Source of the DNA: a bacterium
Lineage (GTDB): Bacteria > Krumholzibacteriota > Krumholzibacteriia > LZORAL124-64-63
Length of the DNA: 64,000 nucleotides
NCBI GenBank assembly: GCA_016703265.1
Contig: JADJCK010000012.1
Location: 71,717-135,716 of the forward strand
Direction of reading: 5' to 3'
Position numbers and translations under genes: made by a program. This document shows positions 36,321-45,607 of the stretch, piece by piece. The notes beneath the pieces were generated by a model. The model made no database searches and was not told where the DNA came from. It saw only the letters and a program-made list of their open reading frames with translations. Positions within the stretch are counted from its first letter, which is position 1, and each line of letters starts with the position of its first letter.

Positions 36321-37481
36321 ATGCCCGTGCGCAAGCTGCTTTACCTGGACAACCACGCGTCGACGGCGCCCGATCCGGCGGTGCTCGAAGTCATGCAGCG
36401 CGTGGCCCGCGACCATTTCGGCAACCCGGCCGCGTCGCATGCCTACGGCTGGGCTGCAGCCAAGGTAGTCGAGCTGGCACGCGAGCAGGTCGCGGCCCTC
36501 ATCCAGGCTGCGCCCGGCGAGATCATCTTCACGGCCAACGCCACCGAAGCCGACAACCTGGCCGTGCTCGGGCTCGCGGCAGCGTGGCCCGGTCCAGGGC
36601 ACATCGTGACCAGCCCTTTCGAGCACGCGGCGGTGTCCGCGCCGCTGGCCAGGCTCGAGGCTGCGGGCTGGCGCATCTCACGCGTGCCGGTGGATGCCTC
36701 GGGCGTCATCGATCCCGATGATGTGGCCGCAGCGATGGCGAACGACACGCGGCTGGTCTGCTGCCTGGCGGCGCAGAACGAGATCGGCACGGTGCAGCCG
36801 GTGGCGCGGATCGGTGAAGCCTGTCGCGAGCGGGGAGTGCCGTTCCTGTGCGACGGCGCCCAGGCCGTGGGGCGCATCCCGGTCGACGTGACGCGAGACG
36901 GCATCGGCATGCTGGCGGTCTCGGCGCACAAGCTGCACGGGCCGAAGGGCGTGGGTGCGCTGTACCTGCGCCGTCGCGGCCCGCGCGTCGCGATCGAGCC
37001 CGTGCAACTGGGGGGCGGCCAGGAGCGGGGCCTGCGCCCCGGTACGCCGGACGTGGCCGGCATCGCCGGATTCGGTGAGGCCTGCCGCCTGGCGGCGCAG
37101 CGCCTGGATGATGATGCCGTCCGGCTCCGTGCCCTGGCAGCGCAGTTTCTCGCCTCGCTTCGGGAGCGCCTCGACGGTGTCCACCTGCACGGCGATCCCG
37201 TGCAGCGCCTCCCGGGCAGCCTGAACCTCGGGTTCGCGGGCGTGCCGCCGGGCAAGCTGCTGATGGCGATGCCGCAACTGGCCGTCTCGGCGGGTTCGGC
37301 CTGTGCGGCAGGCAGCGCGGCGCCATCGACCGTGTTGGCTGCCCTGGGCGTGCCGCCGGACCTGGCTGCTGCCAGCATGCGGCTGTGCTTTGCGCGCGAC
37401 CATGCCGAAGAGGACGCCGTGTTCGCCGCCACCGTTGTCGCCGACGCGGTGATCAGGCTGCGTGCCAGCCCCGTCGCCTGA
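36321..37481 (+). CDS. Cysteine desulfurase (NifS/IscS family)
   Basis: A 386-residue PLP enzyme: His102 (FEHAA), Asp178/Gln181 (CDGAQAVG), PLP-lysine Lys204 (SAHKLHGPKG) and catalytic Cys328 in a SAGSACAAG loop of the class I type. It transfers sulfur from cysteine to iron-sulfur or tRNA acceptors. It lies directly downstream of nadA, so NadA cluster assembly is a reasonable role. The ATG at 36321 has TAGGGA upstream; the frame is open far upstream only as a shadow of nadA. Confidence 0.92.
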   Translation: MPVRKLLYLDNHASTAPDPAVLEVMQRVARDHFGNPAASHAYGWAAAKVVELAREQVAALIQAAPGEIIFTANATEADNLAVLGLAAAWPGPGHIVTSPFEHAAVSAPLARLEAAGWRISRVPVDASGVIDPDDVAAAMANDTRLVCCLAAQNEIGTVQPVARIGEACRERGVPFLCDGAQAVGRIPVDVTRDGIGMLAVSAHKLHGPKGVGALYLRRRGPRVAIEPVQLGGGQERGLRPGTPDVAGIAGFGEACRLAAQRLDDDAVRLRALAAQFLASLRERLDGVHLHGDPVQRLPGSLNLGFAGVPPGKLLMAMPQLAVSAGSACAAGSAAPSTVLAALGVPPDLAAASMRLCFARDHAEEDAVFAATVVADAVIRLRASPVA

Positions 37482-37530
37482 CTGAGCCGACTGCCGGAAG
37501 CTGCAGGCAGGGATGGCACCGGGCAAGGAA

Positions 37531-37560
37531 AAGGCCGCTGCCTGCGAGGGCAGCGGCCTT
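37531..37560. terminator. Bidirectional hairpin between convergent genes
   Basis: A perfect 12-base stem AAGGCCGCTGCC/GGCAGCGGCCTT with a six-base loop, 50 bases after the desulfurase stop and 29 bases before the S1 gene's stop. The A/T-ended stem can serve both strands. Confidence 0.8.
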
Positions 37561-37588
37561 CATGATTGCGGGGACGGCCGGGTCCGGG

Positions 37589-38785
37589 CTACTCGCCGTC
37601 GTAGTCGCTGGCCTGCTTGCGCGACAGCGAAATGCGCCGCCGGCTCAGGTCGATATCCAGCACGCGCACCGTGATCTCCTCGTCCTCGTTCACGACCTCG
37701 CGCGGGTGGACGATACGCCGGTTCGCCAGCTCGGAGATGTGGATCAGTCCCTCGATGCCCGGCTGCAGTTCCACGAACACGCCGAAGTCGACCAGGCGCG
37801 TGACCTTGCCGGTCACGTCGCTGCCGGCGGCGAGCGAACCGGCCGTCGACGGCCAGGGGTCGCTGGCCAGGGCCTTGATCGACAGGCTGATGCGCTCGTT
37901 GCGCCCGCCGCCCAGGTTCTGGATCTCGAGCACCTTCACCTTCACGGTCTCGCCTTCGCGCAGCACATCGGCCGGATTGGCCACGCGCTGGTGCGAGATC
38001 TGCGAGATGTGCACCAGGCCCTCGATGCCGCCGATATCGATGAAGGCGCCGAACGGGACCAGCCGTGTCACCGTGCCGTCGCGCACATCGCCCAGCGACA
38101 GCGCCTGGCGGGTGCGCGTGGCCTCGGTGTCGCGGTGTTCCTGCAGGAAGGCGCGGCGCGAGACGACGACGTTGCGCCCGTCCTCCGACAGTTCGACGAT
38201 CTTGAACTTGTAGGACTTGCCCACGAAAATGCTCGGGTCGTCGGCGCGCCGCAGGTCGATCTGGCTGAACGGGCAGAACGCGCGCACACCCGACAGGCTG
38301 ATCGAGAAGCCGCCCTTGTTCGTCTCGCCGACCTTGCCCTCGACCGGCGTGCCGCTGGCGAAGGCATCAGCCAGCGCCCGCTTCCCGGCTTCGCGCAGGT
38401 TGATCGCGAGCGTGAACTTCAGGTCGCCGTCCTTGCCCTTGGCCAGGTGCCCGTCGATGTGGTCGCCGACCTTGTGGACCAGTTCGCCCTTGTCGTCACG
38501 CAGTTCCTCGATCGACATCGGCACCTCGCTGCGGCCGCCGCAATCGATCATCGCCTCCGCATCTGTGATCATGACGATGGTGCCGGACACCTTGTCGCCA
38601 GCCCTGGGCTCGGACGGGGCGGCGGCGCCCTCGCTGGCCAGCAGGGCCGCGAACTCGGTGGAAGGTTCGTCATCTGCCGGTAGTACGACCGGGCTGCCGG
38701 GCACTTCCGGCGTCGGCGTCTCTGAGGCGAGCTGCGGGTCGGGCTGGGAGGTGGATTCCTGGAAATCGTTGGGTTCGCTGGTCAT
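37589..38785 (-). CDS. rpsA: S1-domain RNA-binding protein (short ribosomal protein S1 homologue)
   Basis: A 398-residue protein with an acidic, disordered N-terminus (1-60) and four S1 domains at about 62-128, 147-212, 232-305 and 320-390. The third and fourth are canonical ('FGAFIDIGGIEGLVHISQIS' and 'FGVFVELQPGIEGLIHISEL'); the first two are diverged, as in the ribosome-binding repeats of S1. A four-domain S1 is shorter than the six-domain proteobacterial form. The ATG at 38785 has AGGA upstream; a TATACT -10-like box lies ~91 bases upstream with a poor -35. It probably helps mRNA binding at the ribosome, though another S1-like role cannot be excluded. Confidence 0.82.
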   Translation of the reverse strand: MTSEPNDFQESTSQPDPQLASETPTPEVPGSPVVLPADDEPSTEFAALLASEGAAAPSEPRAGDKVSGTIVMITDAEAMIDCGGRSEVPMSIEELRDDKGELVHKVGDHIDGHLAKGKDGDLKFTLAINLREAGKRALADAFASGTPVEGKVGETNKGGFSISLSGVRAFCPFSQIDLRRADDPSIFVGKSYKFKIVELSEDGRNVVVSRRAFLQEHRDTEATRTRQALSLGDVRDGTVTRLVPFGAFIDIGGIEGLVHISQISHQRVANPADVLREGETVKVKVLEIQNLGGGRNERISLSIKALASDPWPSTAGSLAAGSDVTGKVTRLVDFGVFVELQPGIEGLIHISELANRRIVHPREVVNEDEEITVRVLDIDLSRRRISLSRKQASDYDGE

Positions 38786-38950
38786 GTCGGATCCTGTTCG
38801 CCGGGTCGGTGACTGGCCGGTTCCGGGCATGGACACGCCCGCCGCCCCGCCGGCCGCGGGGCCGGGGCTCCCAAAAGTATAGCACAACCTGTGTTCGACG
38901 CCCACAATGGCAGGCTTTTTCGGGACCGGGGAGGCCGCCGGGACGGCCGG

Positions 38951-39637
38951 TCAGCCCATGACGCAGATGTAGACGCAGAAGAAGTGGAAGGCTGCCGCCG
39001 CCAGCACGAAAAGGTGCCAGATGGCGTGGTTCCAGGCCAGCCCGCGGGCGGCGTAGAACCCGGCGCCGCCGCTGTAGAAGACCCCGCCGATCAGCAGCAG
39101 GAGCGGCCCCGGCGCCGGCAGGTGACGCACCAGGGGCACGGCGACGATCAACGCTAGCCAGCCGAGCGCCAGGTACAGGACCAGCGACAGGCGCCGGAGA
39201 AAGCGTCGCCGCACAAGGACCTCGAAGACGATTCCGCCGGCAGCAAGGGCCCAGACGATACCCAGCAACGACCAGCCCCAGGGGCCGCGCAGCGTCACGA
39301 GCGCAAAGGGGGTATAGGTCCCGGCGATCAGGAAGTAGATCGCGGCGTGGTCCAGGGCCTGGAACACCTGCTTGGCGCGGCCGGGCCGCAGCGCGTGGTA
39401 CATCGAGGAGGCGCTGAACAGCAGGATCAGGCTGGTTCCGTAGACGGCTCCCGCCACGATGCGCCAGGGATCATGGGCCTGCGCACCGCGCCAGACCAGC
39501 AGCACCAGGGCCACCACGCCGAGCAGGGCCCCGGCCCCGTGCGTGACGGCATGGGCGATCTCCTGGCCGAGCGGGTAGTCCGTGCGTCGACCGTCGGGGG
39601 CCATGTGGGTTGTATGCGCCATGCGGGTCGTACTCAT
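38951..39637 (-). CDS. Hemolysin III/PAQR-family membrane protein
   Basis: A ~228-residue, seven-helix membrane protein of the hemolysin III (YqfA/PAQR) family. It has 'QEIAHAVTHGAGALLG', 'SASSMYHAL' followed by 'LDHAAIYFLIAGTYTPFAL', and C-terminal 'GLAWNHAIWHLFVLAAAAFHF', which contain the conserved metal-site Ser/His/Asp set. It may act as a membrane hydrolase or stress-responsive channel-like protein; the true activity is not settled for the family. The start among several Met is uncertain; 39637 is preferred. Confidence 0.85.
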   Translation of the reverse strand: MSTTRMAHTTHMAPDGRRTDYPLGQEIAHAVTHGAGALLGVVALVLLVWRGAQAHDPWRIVAGAVYGTSLILLFSASSMYHALRPGRAKQVFQALDHAAIYFLIAGTYTPFALVTLRGPWGWSLLGIVWALAAGGIVFEVLVRRRFLRRLSLVLYLALGWLALIVAVPLVRHLPAPGPLLLLIGGVFYSGGAGFYAARGLAWNHAIWHLFVLAAAAFHFFCVYICVMG

Positions 39638-39720
39638 GGGGTATCCCGGGACGAGGGTGGCAGGGCTCAACCGTCCCCCCAAAGTAGGCGCGACAGGGAT
39701 GGCGGTCAAACCGTCCCGGG

Positions 39721-41472
39721 TCAGGCATCCCGCGCCAGGACGAAGAGCGTGATGTCGTCGCTGGCGGCGGCCAGGCCGGTCTGCGCCGCTGCGGCGCCCA
39801 GCAGGCGGCCGGCCGCCGATTCATCGCCCGGTTGGTTGATGTGGACGGCGATGGCTGCCAGCAGGCCGTCGATCACCGCTTGCGGGCCGCCGGCGGCCGC
39901 GTCCCGCACCGCGGTCTCGAGGCCAGCTTCGGTGAATTCGGTGCCGTCCGGGGCCATCGCCTCGGTGACGCCGTCGGTGTAGGCCACCAGCAGGTCTCCG
40001 GCGTCCAGGCGCACGGGGAACACCGGGTAGGTCATCTCGGGAATCATCCCCAACGGGGTGCCGGCGGGCTTGAGCCATTGCACGGTGCCGTCGGCCCGCA
40101 GCAGCAGGGGCGGGTTGTGCCCGGCGCTGGCATAGCGCAGTCCGGACCCGTCCGGATTCAGGACCGCCATGAACAGGGTGGCGAACCGCTCGGGGTCGGT
40201 GCTCTCGAAGAGGGCGTCGTTGGCGGCCTCGAGCAGTTGCCCGGGATCGTTGGTGACGCGTGCCAGTGCCCGAAGGCTCGCCTGCAACGTGCCGGTCAGC
40301 AGCGCGGCGGGCATGCCCTTGCCCGAGACGTCGGCGATGGTCACGGCAAGCGATCCGTCGCTCAGGTGCAGGCAGTCGTAGGTGTCGCCGCTGACATGCA
40401 GGGAAGGCACGTTCGTCGCCGCCAGGCGGTAGCCGGGCACTTCAGGCAGGCTGCGCGGCAGCAGTCGCTGCTGGATCTCGCGCGCCGCATTGAGCTGCTG
40501 CTCCAGGTCCTCGCGGGCCAGCGTCTCGTCCAGGCCTTCCAGGCCGACGCGCGCGACCTCTTCCTGCGACTTGGCCAGTGTCGCCGCGAACAGGTCGGCC
40601 GGGACATCGAGCCCGATCAGCTTCGAGATCTCCTGCACTTCGCGATCGACCTTGTCGGCCAGGGCCTGCATCGCCGGTTCCGGCAGGCCCAGTCGCTCGG
40701 CCAGGTCCTCGGGGCGGCAGGGCTCGTCGCCGTCGCCGTTGTCGCCAAATCCGATCGCGCGCACGGTCAGGACCGCCTCGCGCAGCAAGGCGATCATCTC
40801 GGCCGTCTCGACCGGCAACTCGCCGGGCGAGAAGTCCTCGGGCAGGAACTCCACCGAATCGGCGAACAGTGTCGGCAGGTGCCACTCACGCAGGAGGCGG
40901 CCGCCGACCTCGCCGTGGTGGAAGTCGAAGACGCGCATCTCGGCGTCGGCCAGGGTCATGCCCGACTCTTGCGCGAGTTCGGCGGCGCGGGCCATCTCGG
41001 GACTGGCGCGCTGGGCCATGGCCGCGAGTCCGATGGCGTGCAGGATGCCGGCCAGCCAGGCGTCCTCGTGCTGTCGTGAGCCGCGCAGCCAGGCCAGTCC
41101 CTGGGCGCAGCTGGCAGTGGCCAGGTTGAATCGCCAGAAGTTGCTGGTGTCGAGCCACTGGCGCGAGTCGCCGCTGGGCACCATGTCGTGCATGCCCATC
41201 AAGAGTGCCACGTTGCGCACGCGCCGCAGGCCCAGTTTCACCAACGCCGCGCGCAGGTCGCGCGTCTCGCGACCGTGCGAGACCGCGGCGCTGTTGGCGA
41301 GGGCCAGGAAGCGCAGCGACATGGCGTTGTCGCTCATGATGACACGTGCCAGCGACCCGATGTCGCACTTCGGGTCCGAAGCCAGGCTGACCACCTGGGC
41401 GGCAACCGACGGCAGGCTGCCGACCCGGCTGACGAGGTCGGCGACGAAGGTTCGTGAGGGTGCGGTTTCCAT
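39721..41472 (-). CDS. HDOD-SpoIIE fusion: output phosphatase with HDOD sensor
   Basis: A 583-residue fusion. The N-terminal HDOD domain (~8-225) begins 'RVGSLPSVAAQVVSLASDP', with 'GILHAIG' where HD hydrolases have LHDIG, so it lacks HD metal chemistry. A helical linker (~225-340) ends in a coiled coil with 'AREIQQRLLPRSLPEVPGY', the standard entry to RsbU phosphatases. The C-terminal PP2C/SpoIIE domain keeps its acidic metal sites: GDTYD, ADVSGKGMPAALL, AYTDGVTEA and SDDITLFVL. It probably dephosphorylates an anti-sigma antagonist (STAS) protein in a partner-switch pathway. No STAS or kinase gene is adjacent. Confidence 0.9.
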   Translation of the reverse strand: METAPSRTFVADLVSRVGSLPSVAAQVVSLASDPKCDIGSLARVIMSDNAMSLRFLALANSAAVSHGRETRDLRAALVKLGLRRVRNVALLMGMHDMVPSGDSRQWLDTSNFWRFNLATASCAQGLAWLRGSRQHEDAWLAGILHAIGLAAMAQRASPEMARAAELAQESGMTLADAEMRVFDFHHGEVGGRLLREWHLPTLFADSVEFLPEDFSPGELPVETAEMIALLREAVLTVRAIGFGDNGDGDEPCRPEDLAERLGLPEPAMQALADKVDREVQEISKLIGLDVPADLFAATLAKSQEEVARVGLEGLDETLAREDLEQQLNAAREIQQRLLPRSLPEVPGYRLAATNVPSLHVSGDTYDCLHLSDGSLAVTIADVSGKGMPAALLTGTLQASLRALARVTNDPGQLLEAANDALFESTDPERFATLFMAVLNPDGSGLRYASAGHNPPLLLRADGTVQWLKPAGTPLGMIPEMTYPVFPVRLDAGDLLVAYTDGVTEAMAPDGTEFTEAGLETAVRDAAAGGPQAVIDGLLAAIAVHINQPGDESAAGRLLGAAAAQTGLAAASDDITLFVLARDA

Positions 41473-41533
41473 GTAGGGCTGATCGGCCGCCGGCGGCTGG
41501 CGTTGAGCGTTTTCCGCCGCCGACGTCCCGCGC

Positions 41534-43372
41534 CTACTTCACCAGCGTGAGGCGGCCCCCGGCCACGGTCCCGGCGCCGTCGCTCACCCTGACCAGGTAG
41601 GTGCCCGAAGGTGCGGGCTGCCCCGCGTCGTCCACGCCGGGCCAGGTCACAGCCGTTTCGCCGGCCGGCAGGGCCACCGGACCGTGCTGCCAGAGGCGCC
41701 GGCCGCGCACATCGTAGACGGCGACGGTCACGCTGCCGGGACGCTCCAGGCGGAAGGAGACGCGCGCCGAGGGGTTGGCCGGATTGGGGGCGATGGCCAG
41801 CGACCCGAGGTGCGCGCGCGCGGGCGTCGGCGCCGCAGCCACGCCGGCATCGAGTTCGATGATCTCGTCCACGTTGATGTACCCGCCGACCGAGGTTTCG
41901 GAGTCGACGATGACGATGCGGCACAGGCGCCCGCGATCAGCGGAGAGGTCCCACTCGCGGGGGCTCATCGTGACGGAGCCGTGGCCGGTTTCACAGTGCA
42001 GGATCGTGCCGTCGTTCGCGTCGACGAGGGCGACGTAACAGGTGGCCGGGAAGACGCCTCCACCCACCAGCAGTGTCATGCGATGACCGGTCACCACGAA
42101 TGGACGGGTCTGCAGGCTGCCGGTGATGGAATCGCCGAGCATCGCACCGGGCGCTCCGCGGCCCGACAACGGCCCCGGGTAGTATTCGCGACTGCCGAAG
42201 AAGCCCGTGCCGACCAGGCCGCTGCTGGCCTCGCCGCGATAGAGCGAGTTGTCGCCGAATGTCGGGTTCCCGAGCGTGGCTGCACCCGACCGCACGGGCC
42301 AGTCGGCATCTAGGGGATGGGGGAACCAGACCGTCGGCAGCGAGCCGTCCGCAGCCGTTCGCAGCGTGTCGAGCCGCACGACGTAGCCCAGCCCGGCGCC
42401 CAGCGGCAGTTGATAGGCAGCCAGGCGCGAATAGACGTGGATGCCCGCATCGAAGGTGTCCAACTGGGGCGCGTACCCCTGGTCGAGCAGGCGCTTGCCG
42501 ACCATCGTCCAGTCGGCCGGGTCCTGCGCCGAGACGATGGTCACGCCCGTCGCGTTGAACTCGCCGAACAGCAGGTGGTGCCAATCGCCGAAGACGCGGT
42601 ACTGCGGGCTCTCGAGCACGCGGCCCGGCTGCGTCCCGTCGTTGATGAACAGGGGACTCTCATCCGTCCAGGTGAGCAGGTCGTCCGACGTGCCGTGGTA
42701 GAGCACGCCGGTCGGCACGCCCGCGAGCAGCTGCTTGGCGGTGACCAGCACATGCCACCGGTCGTTCTCGCGGTAGAGGAACGGGTCGCGGAAATCACTC
42801 CAGGTTGAGCTCGCGCTCCAGATGTAGGCCGTCGTGTCCGGCGAGATCACCGGGCCGCTGCCCAGGCGCGTCCAGTTGTCGAGGTCCGTCGAGACGGCCA
42901 GCCCGATCTGCTGGTTCATGGCAGCGTCGCTGCCGGTGTAGAGCATGACCCAGCGATCCTGCGCTTCATCGCGCGTCACCGAGGGTGCCCAGAGCGCGCC
43001 CTGTTCCCAGCCGGCGGCGCCGGCGGTGACGAGCACCGGACCCTTCAGTTCCCAGTGCCGGAGATCGGGGCTCGTCGCATGCCAGATGGTGTCTGCAGCC
43101 GTGGCCGAAGGCGTGGTCTCGTGGATCGTATGGTAAAAAATGTGGTAGACCGAGTCGGGTCGAATGATACTGAAATCCCAGACCTGCCGGCCCGGATGCC
43201 GGAAGTACTTCTGCTCGAAGTCGAAACGCACGAGGGCGGTGGCCGGTCCCGCCACCGCCAGCAGCAGGAGCAGGGCAAGCCCGAGCGGGCGGCACGCGAC
43301 AGCAGACAGCAGGCGCTGCCGGCGCGGCGGACAGACGGGAAGCAATCCCGGTGGGGGCGACAAGGGCGACAA
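41534..43372 (-). CDS. Secreted GH43/GH32-like five-blade propeller with FlgD/T9SS-like tail
   Basis: A ~612-residue exported protein: n-region PPRRQRLL, hydrophobic GLALLLLLAVAG, then ATA-LVRFDFE. A catalytic-like propeller follows with 'VYHIFYHTI', 'IWHATSPDLRHWE', 'LWAPSV' and 'DFRDPFLY', characteristic of GH43/GH32/GH130-type sugar hydrolases. A jelly-roll-like region follows. The last ~85 residues ('IAPNPANPSARVSFRLERPG', 'YDVRGRRLW', 'PSGTYLVRV') are a FlgD-Ig/T9SS-type sorting or surface domain. I chose a TTG start at 43372 with GGAG six bases away because a good minus-strand promoter ends at 43449, so an upstream ATG at 43555 would not be transcribed. Substrate unknown. Confidence 0.8.
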   Translation of the reverse strand: MSPLSPPPGLLPVCPPRRQRLLSAVACRPLGLALLLLLAVAGPATALVRFDFEQKYFRHPGRQVWDFSIIRPDSVYHIFYHTIHETTPSATAADTIWHATSPDLRHWELKGPVLVTAGAAGWEQGALWAPSVTRDEAQDRWVMLYTGSDAAMNQQIGLAVSTDLDNWTRLGSGPVISPDTTAYIWSASSTWSDFRDPFLYRENDRWHVLVTAKQLLAGVPTGVLYHGTSDDLLTWTDESPLFINDGTQPGRVLESPQYRVFGDWHHLLFGEFNATGVTIVSAQDPADWTMVGKRLLDQGYAPQLDTFDAGIHVYSRLAAYQLPLGAGLGYVVRLDTLRTAADGSLPTVWFPHPLDADWPVRSGAATLGNPTFGDNSLYRGEASSGLVGTGFFGSREYYPGPLSGRGAPGAMLGDSITGSLQTRPFVVTGHRMTLLVGGGVFPATCYVALVDANDGTILHCETGHGSVTMSPREWDLSADRGRLCRIVIVDSETSVGGYINVDEIIELDAGVAAAPTPARAHLGSLAIAPNPANPSARVSFRLERPGSVTVAVYDVRGRRLWQHGPVALPAGETAVTWPGVDDAGQPAPSGTYLVRVSDGAGTVAGGRLTLVK

Positions 43373-43437
43373 GTTCCGCTCCGCGCACGGGTGGTGGCAA
43401 CATATGGCCTGGGCGCCTGACGCCCCTGGATTTGCAG

Positions 43438-44511
43438 ATGTCGGCTCTATTTTACCATCACGGCCGATCGCGGTCAATGCCACTCCTGTTGGGCGTGGCC
43501 GTGGTGATCCTATGTGCCGGTTCCGCAATGGGTTCGGCGCCGCCGCCGGCGGCACGTGAGGCCCTGGCGCGGGTGGACAGCCTCCTGGCAGTCGGATTGC
43601 CCGACCAGGCGGCGGAACTGGCCTTGGCGGGCGTCAAGCGGTGGGGCAAGGACCCCCTGTATGGCTGGCAGTTGCAGGGACGGGCCGGTGCCGCGCTCGT
43701 CGCCGCCGGCCGCAGCCGCGAAGCACTCACCATGCTCGAGCCGGCCCTGCAGCTGAACCCCCGCGACGGTGCACTCCACCATCAGCTGGGACTGGCGCTC
43801 GCAGCGCTGGGCCGCCGCGGGCGGGCCCTGGCGGAATTCGACGAAGCCGCCGCGTTGGACCCCTCGTCCGTGGCCCCGCGGCTGGAGGCGGGTCGGATCC
43901 GCGGCGCCCTGGGCGACTGGGCGCGCGCCCGCGCGGACCTCGAAGCGGCGAGGCGCCTGTGCGGCGGCTGCCCCGAAGCCGACCGGCTGCTCGGCAGCAT
44001 GCTCCTGTCGGCCGGCAGGCCGGGTGAGGCCGTGGCTCCGCTGCAGCGATTATGGGCGGCCCAGCCGTCTGCGGAGGTCCGGCGGCACCTGCTGGCCGCC
44101 CTTGCCGGGGCCCGTGCGGACTCCGCGCTTCTTGCGCTTGTCTCGGCCACGCCGTGTGCGCAATGGACCGGCGATGACTGGCGCATGGCCGTCCAGTCCG
44201 AAGGGCGGCTCGGGGGCGCCATCTGGGCCGGGGCGGCCCTCAAGGCCGCTGCCGACGGCGACACGACACAGGTGCCCGTGGCCGAAGACGTTTTCTGGGC
44301 CCAGGCTTCCCTCAACCTGCTGGCAGCGGGGCGCGCGGACGCGGCGCTCGAAGCCGTGGACCGGGCGCTGGCCCTGGTGCCGGACCGATCCGCCTATCAC
44401 CACAACCGGGCCGCCGTGCTGGTGGCCCTCGGCAGGCTGGACGAAGCCCGTGGCGCGCTTGAAGCCGCCGGCAGGGAGCCGTCGCCGCCTGCCGCGGGGG
44501 AGAAGCCGTGA
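43438..44511 (+). CDS. Exported TPR protein
   Basis: A ~357-residue protein with an N-terminal signal (HHGRSRSMPLLLGVAVVILCAGSAMGSA) and at least five TPR-like helical hairpins ('LEPALQLNPRDGALHHQLGLALAALGRRG', 'LLAAGRADAALEAVDRALALVPDRSAYHHNRAAVLVALGRLDEA'). The start at 43438 provides the basic n-region; 43477 is a shorter alternative lacking it. A scaffold function in the envelope is likely. Its stop overlaps the start of the TonB-C lipoprotein (GTGA), indicating joint expression. Confidence 0.75.
   Translation: MSALFYHHGRSRSMPLLLGVAVVILCAGSAMGSAPPPAAREALARVDSLLAVGLPDQAAELALAGVKRWGKDPLYGWQLQGRAGAALVAAGRSREALTMLEPALQLNPRDGALHHQLGLALAALGRRGRALAEFDEAAALDPSSVAPRLEAGRIRGALGDWARARADLEAARRLCGGCPEADRLLGSMLLSAGRPGEAVAPLQRLWAAQPSAEVRRHLLAALAGARADSALLALVSATPCAQWTGDDWRMAVQSEGRLGGAIWAGAALKAAADGDTTQVPVAEDVFWAQASLNLLAAGRADAALEAVDRALALVPDRSAYHHNRAAVLVALGRLDEARGALEAAGREPSPPAAGEKP
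43449..43477 (-). promoter_or_regulatory. Promoter of the secreted hydrolase gene
   Basis: On the minus strand TTGACC (43477-43472), 17-base spacer, TAAAAT (43454-43449). It overlaps the first codons of the divergent TPR gene, so the two genes may compete or be co-regulated. Confidence 0.65.
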
Positions 44512-45446
44512 GCCGCAGCGGAACGAAAGTGTTTGGGGCGCAGCTGTTCGTGCCGGCCGTCGTGGCCGCGCTGGCCGTCCTGGCCGGATGCGCCGGCACG
44601 GCGAAGGGGCCCCGGCAGGCGGCAGAGGCGCCCCCGCCCGTGGCGGTCAGGCCGCTGGCCCGCGATGCCGACCTGAACGAGTCGCCGGCTCCTGCAGGAG
44701 CCTGGCGTGAGCACCGGCTGTCGCGCTGCCGCGATGATGTTGAGATTCCGGCGGCCGTCGAGAAACTGGTGGCGCTCAGTTCCGAATTCTACCGGGAGAG
44801 AGCCGGGTCCGATGCCATCGTCGAACTCGAGTTGGCGTGCAGCGGGGGGCAGCGGCATCCGCTCGTGCTGGTGACGCTCGGACAGCTGTACATGCTGGCC
44901 GGGCAGGGAGAGCCCACCTTGCTGCCGAAGGAAGGTCCCGCGCGCGATGTCGGCAGTTGGGCGCGCAACCAGCCGCGGCTGCTGGCACGGTCGCGCCAGT
45001 TGCTGGCCGAGGCGGCGGCGGCCTGGCCACAGGACGCCGGCATCGACTATCTGCTGGCCGACGTGGCGCGGGCGTCCGGCGATACCCTGGCCGCGGCCTC
45101 CCTGGTGGCCGGCGCTGCTGCCAAGTGCACCGGCGGCCGGACGTTTCGCCTCCTGCAATTCTACCAGCAGCTCAACCGCTACCCGGCCCGCCACGAGGGT
45201 GGCCCGGCGCCGGACTACCCGGCCGGGGCGCTGGAGCGGCGGGAGCAGGGCGAGGTGGTCGTAGACCTGCTGCTCAGCCCGGACGCCCGGGTGCGCCAGG
45301 CGGTCGTCGTCAGTTCGCCGTCGGAGGATTTGTCCGCGGCCGCTACCGAATGCCTGCGTCGCGGGAGGTTCTCGGCGTCTCGGCTGGGCAAGTACCCCAT
45401 CTGGAGCTGGCTGCGGGTCACGGTGGCCTTCCGGCTGGAATCCTGA
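44508..45446 (+). CDS. Lipoprotein with TPR-like middle and TonB C-terminal domain
   Basis: A 312-residue lipoprotein: signal with lipobox LAGC (~residue 28), Pro-rich linker, a helical TPR-like middle, and a C-terminal ~80-residue domain ('PDYPAGALERREQGEVVVDLLLSPDARVRQ' then 'WLRVTVAFRLE') that fits TonB C-terminal domains. Stand-alone TonB-C modules on lipoproteins, without a TonB transmembrane anchor, are seen in envelope proteins of several phyla. GTG start overlaps the TPR gene's stop. Role unknown; a periplasm-outer membrane contact is inferred. Confidence 0.75.
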   Translation: MSRSGTKVFGAQLFVPAVVAALAVLAGCAGTAKGPRQAAEAPPPVAVRPLARDADLNESPAPAGAWREHRLSRCRDDVEIPAAVEKLVALSSEFYRERAGSDAIVELELACSGGQRHPLVLVTLGQLYMLAGQGEPTLLPKEGPARDVGSWARNQPRLLARSRQLLAEAAAAWPQDAGIDYLLADVARASGDTLAAASLVAGAAAKCTGGRTFRLLQFYQQLNRYPARHEGGPAPDYPAGALERREQGEVVVDLLLSPDARVRQAVVVSSPSEDLSAAATECLRRGRFSASRLGKYPIWSWLRVTVAFRLES

Positions 45447-45498
45447 ACCGGGATCGGGGCCGTCCGTATGCGGCCGGATGTCGTTTGTCAGATGCCGG

Positions 45499-45527
45499 TT
45501 GCTTTGCCCGGGCGCTTTGCCTTATTT
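45499..45527 (+). promoter_or_regulatory. Candidate promoter of the PD40 lipoprotein gene
   Basis: TTGCTT (45499-45504), 17-base spacer, TTATTT (45522-45527), 80 bases before the start codon. Confidence 0.4.
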
Positions 45528-45607
45528 TTCCATGTCCCTGGTGGGGCCGTGGTGGAGAACGTCCGCCCGGCCGCACGGCATACCCCGCGCCGGAGGTCTT
45601 CCCAGAC

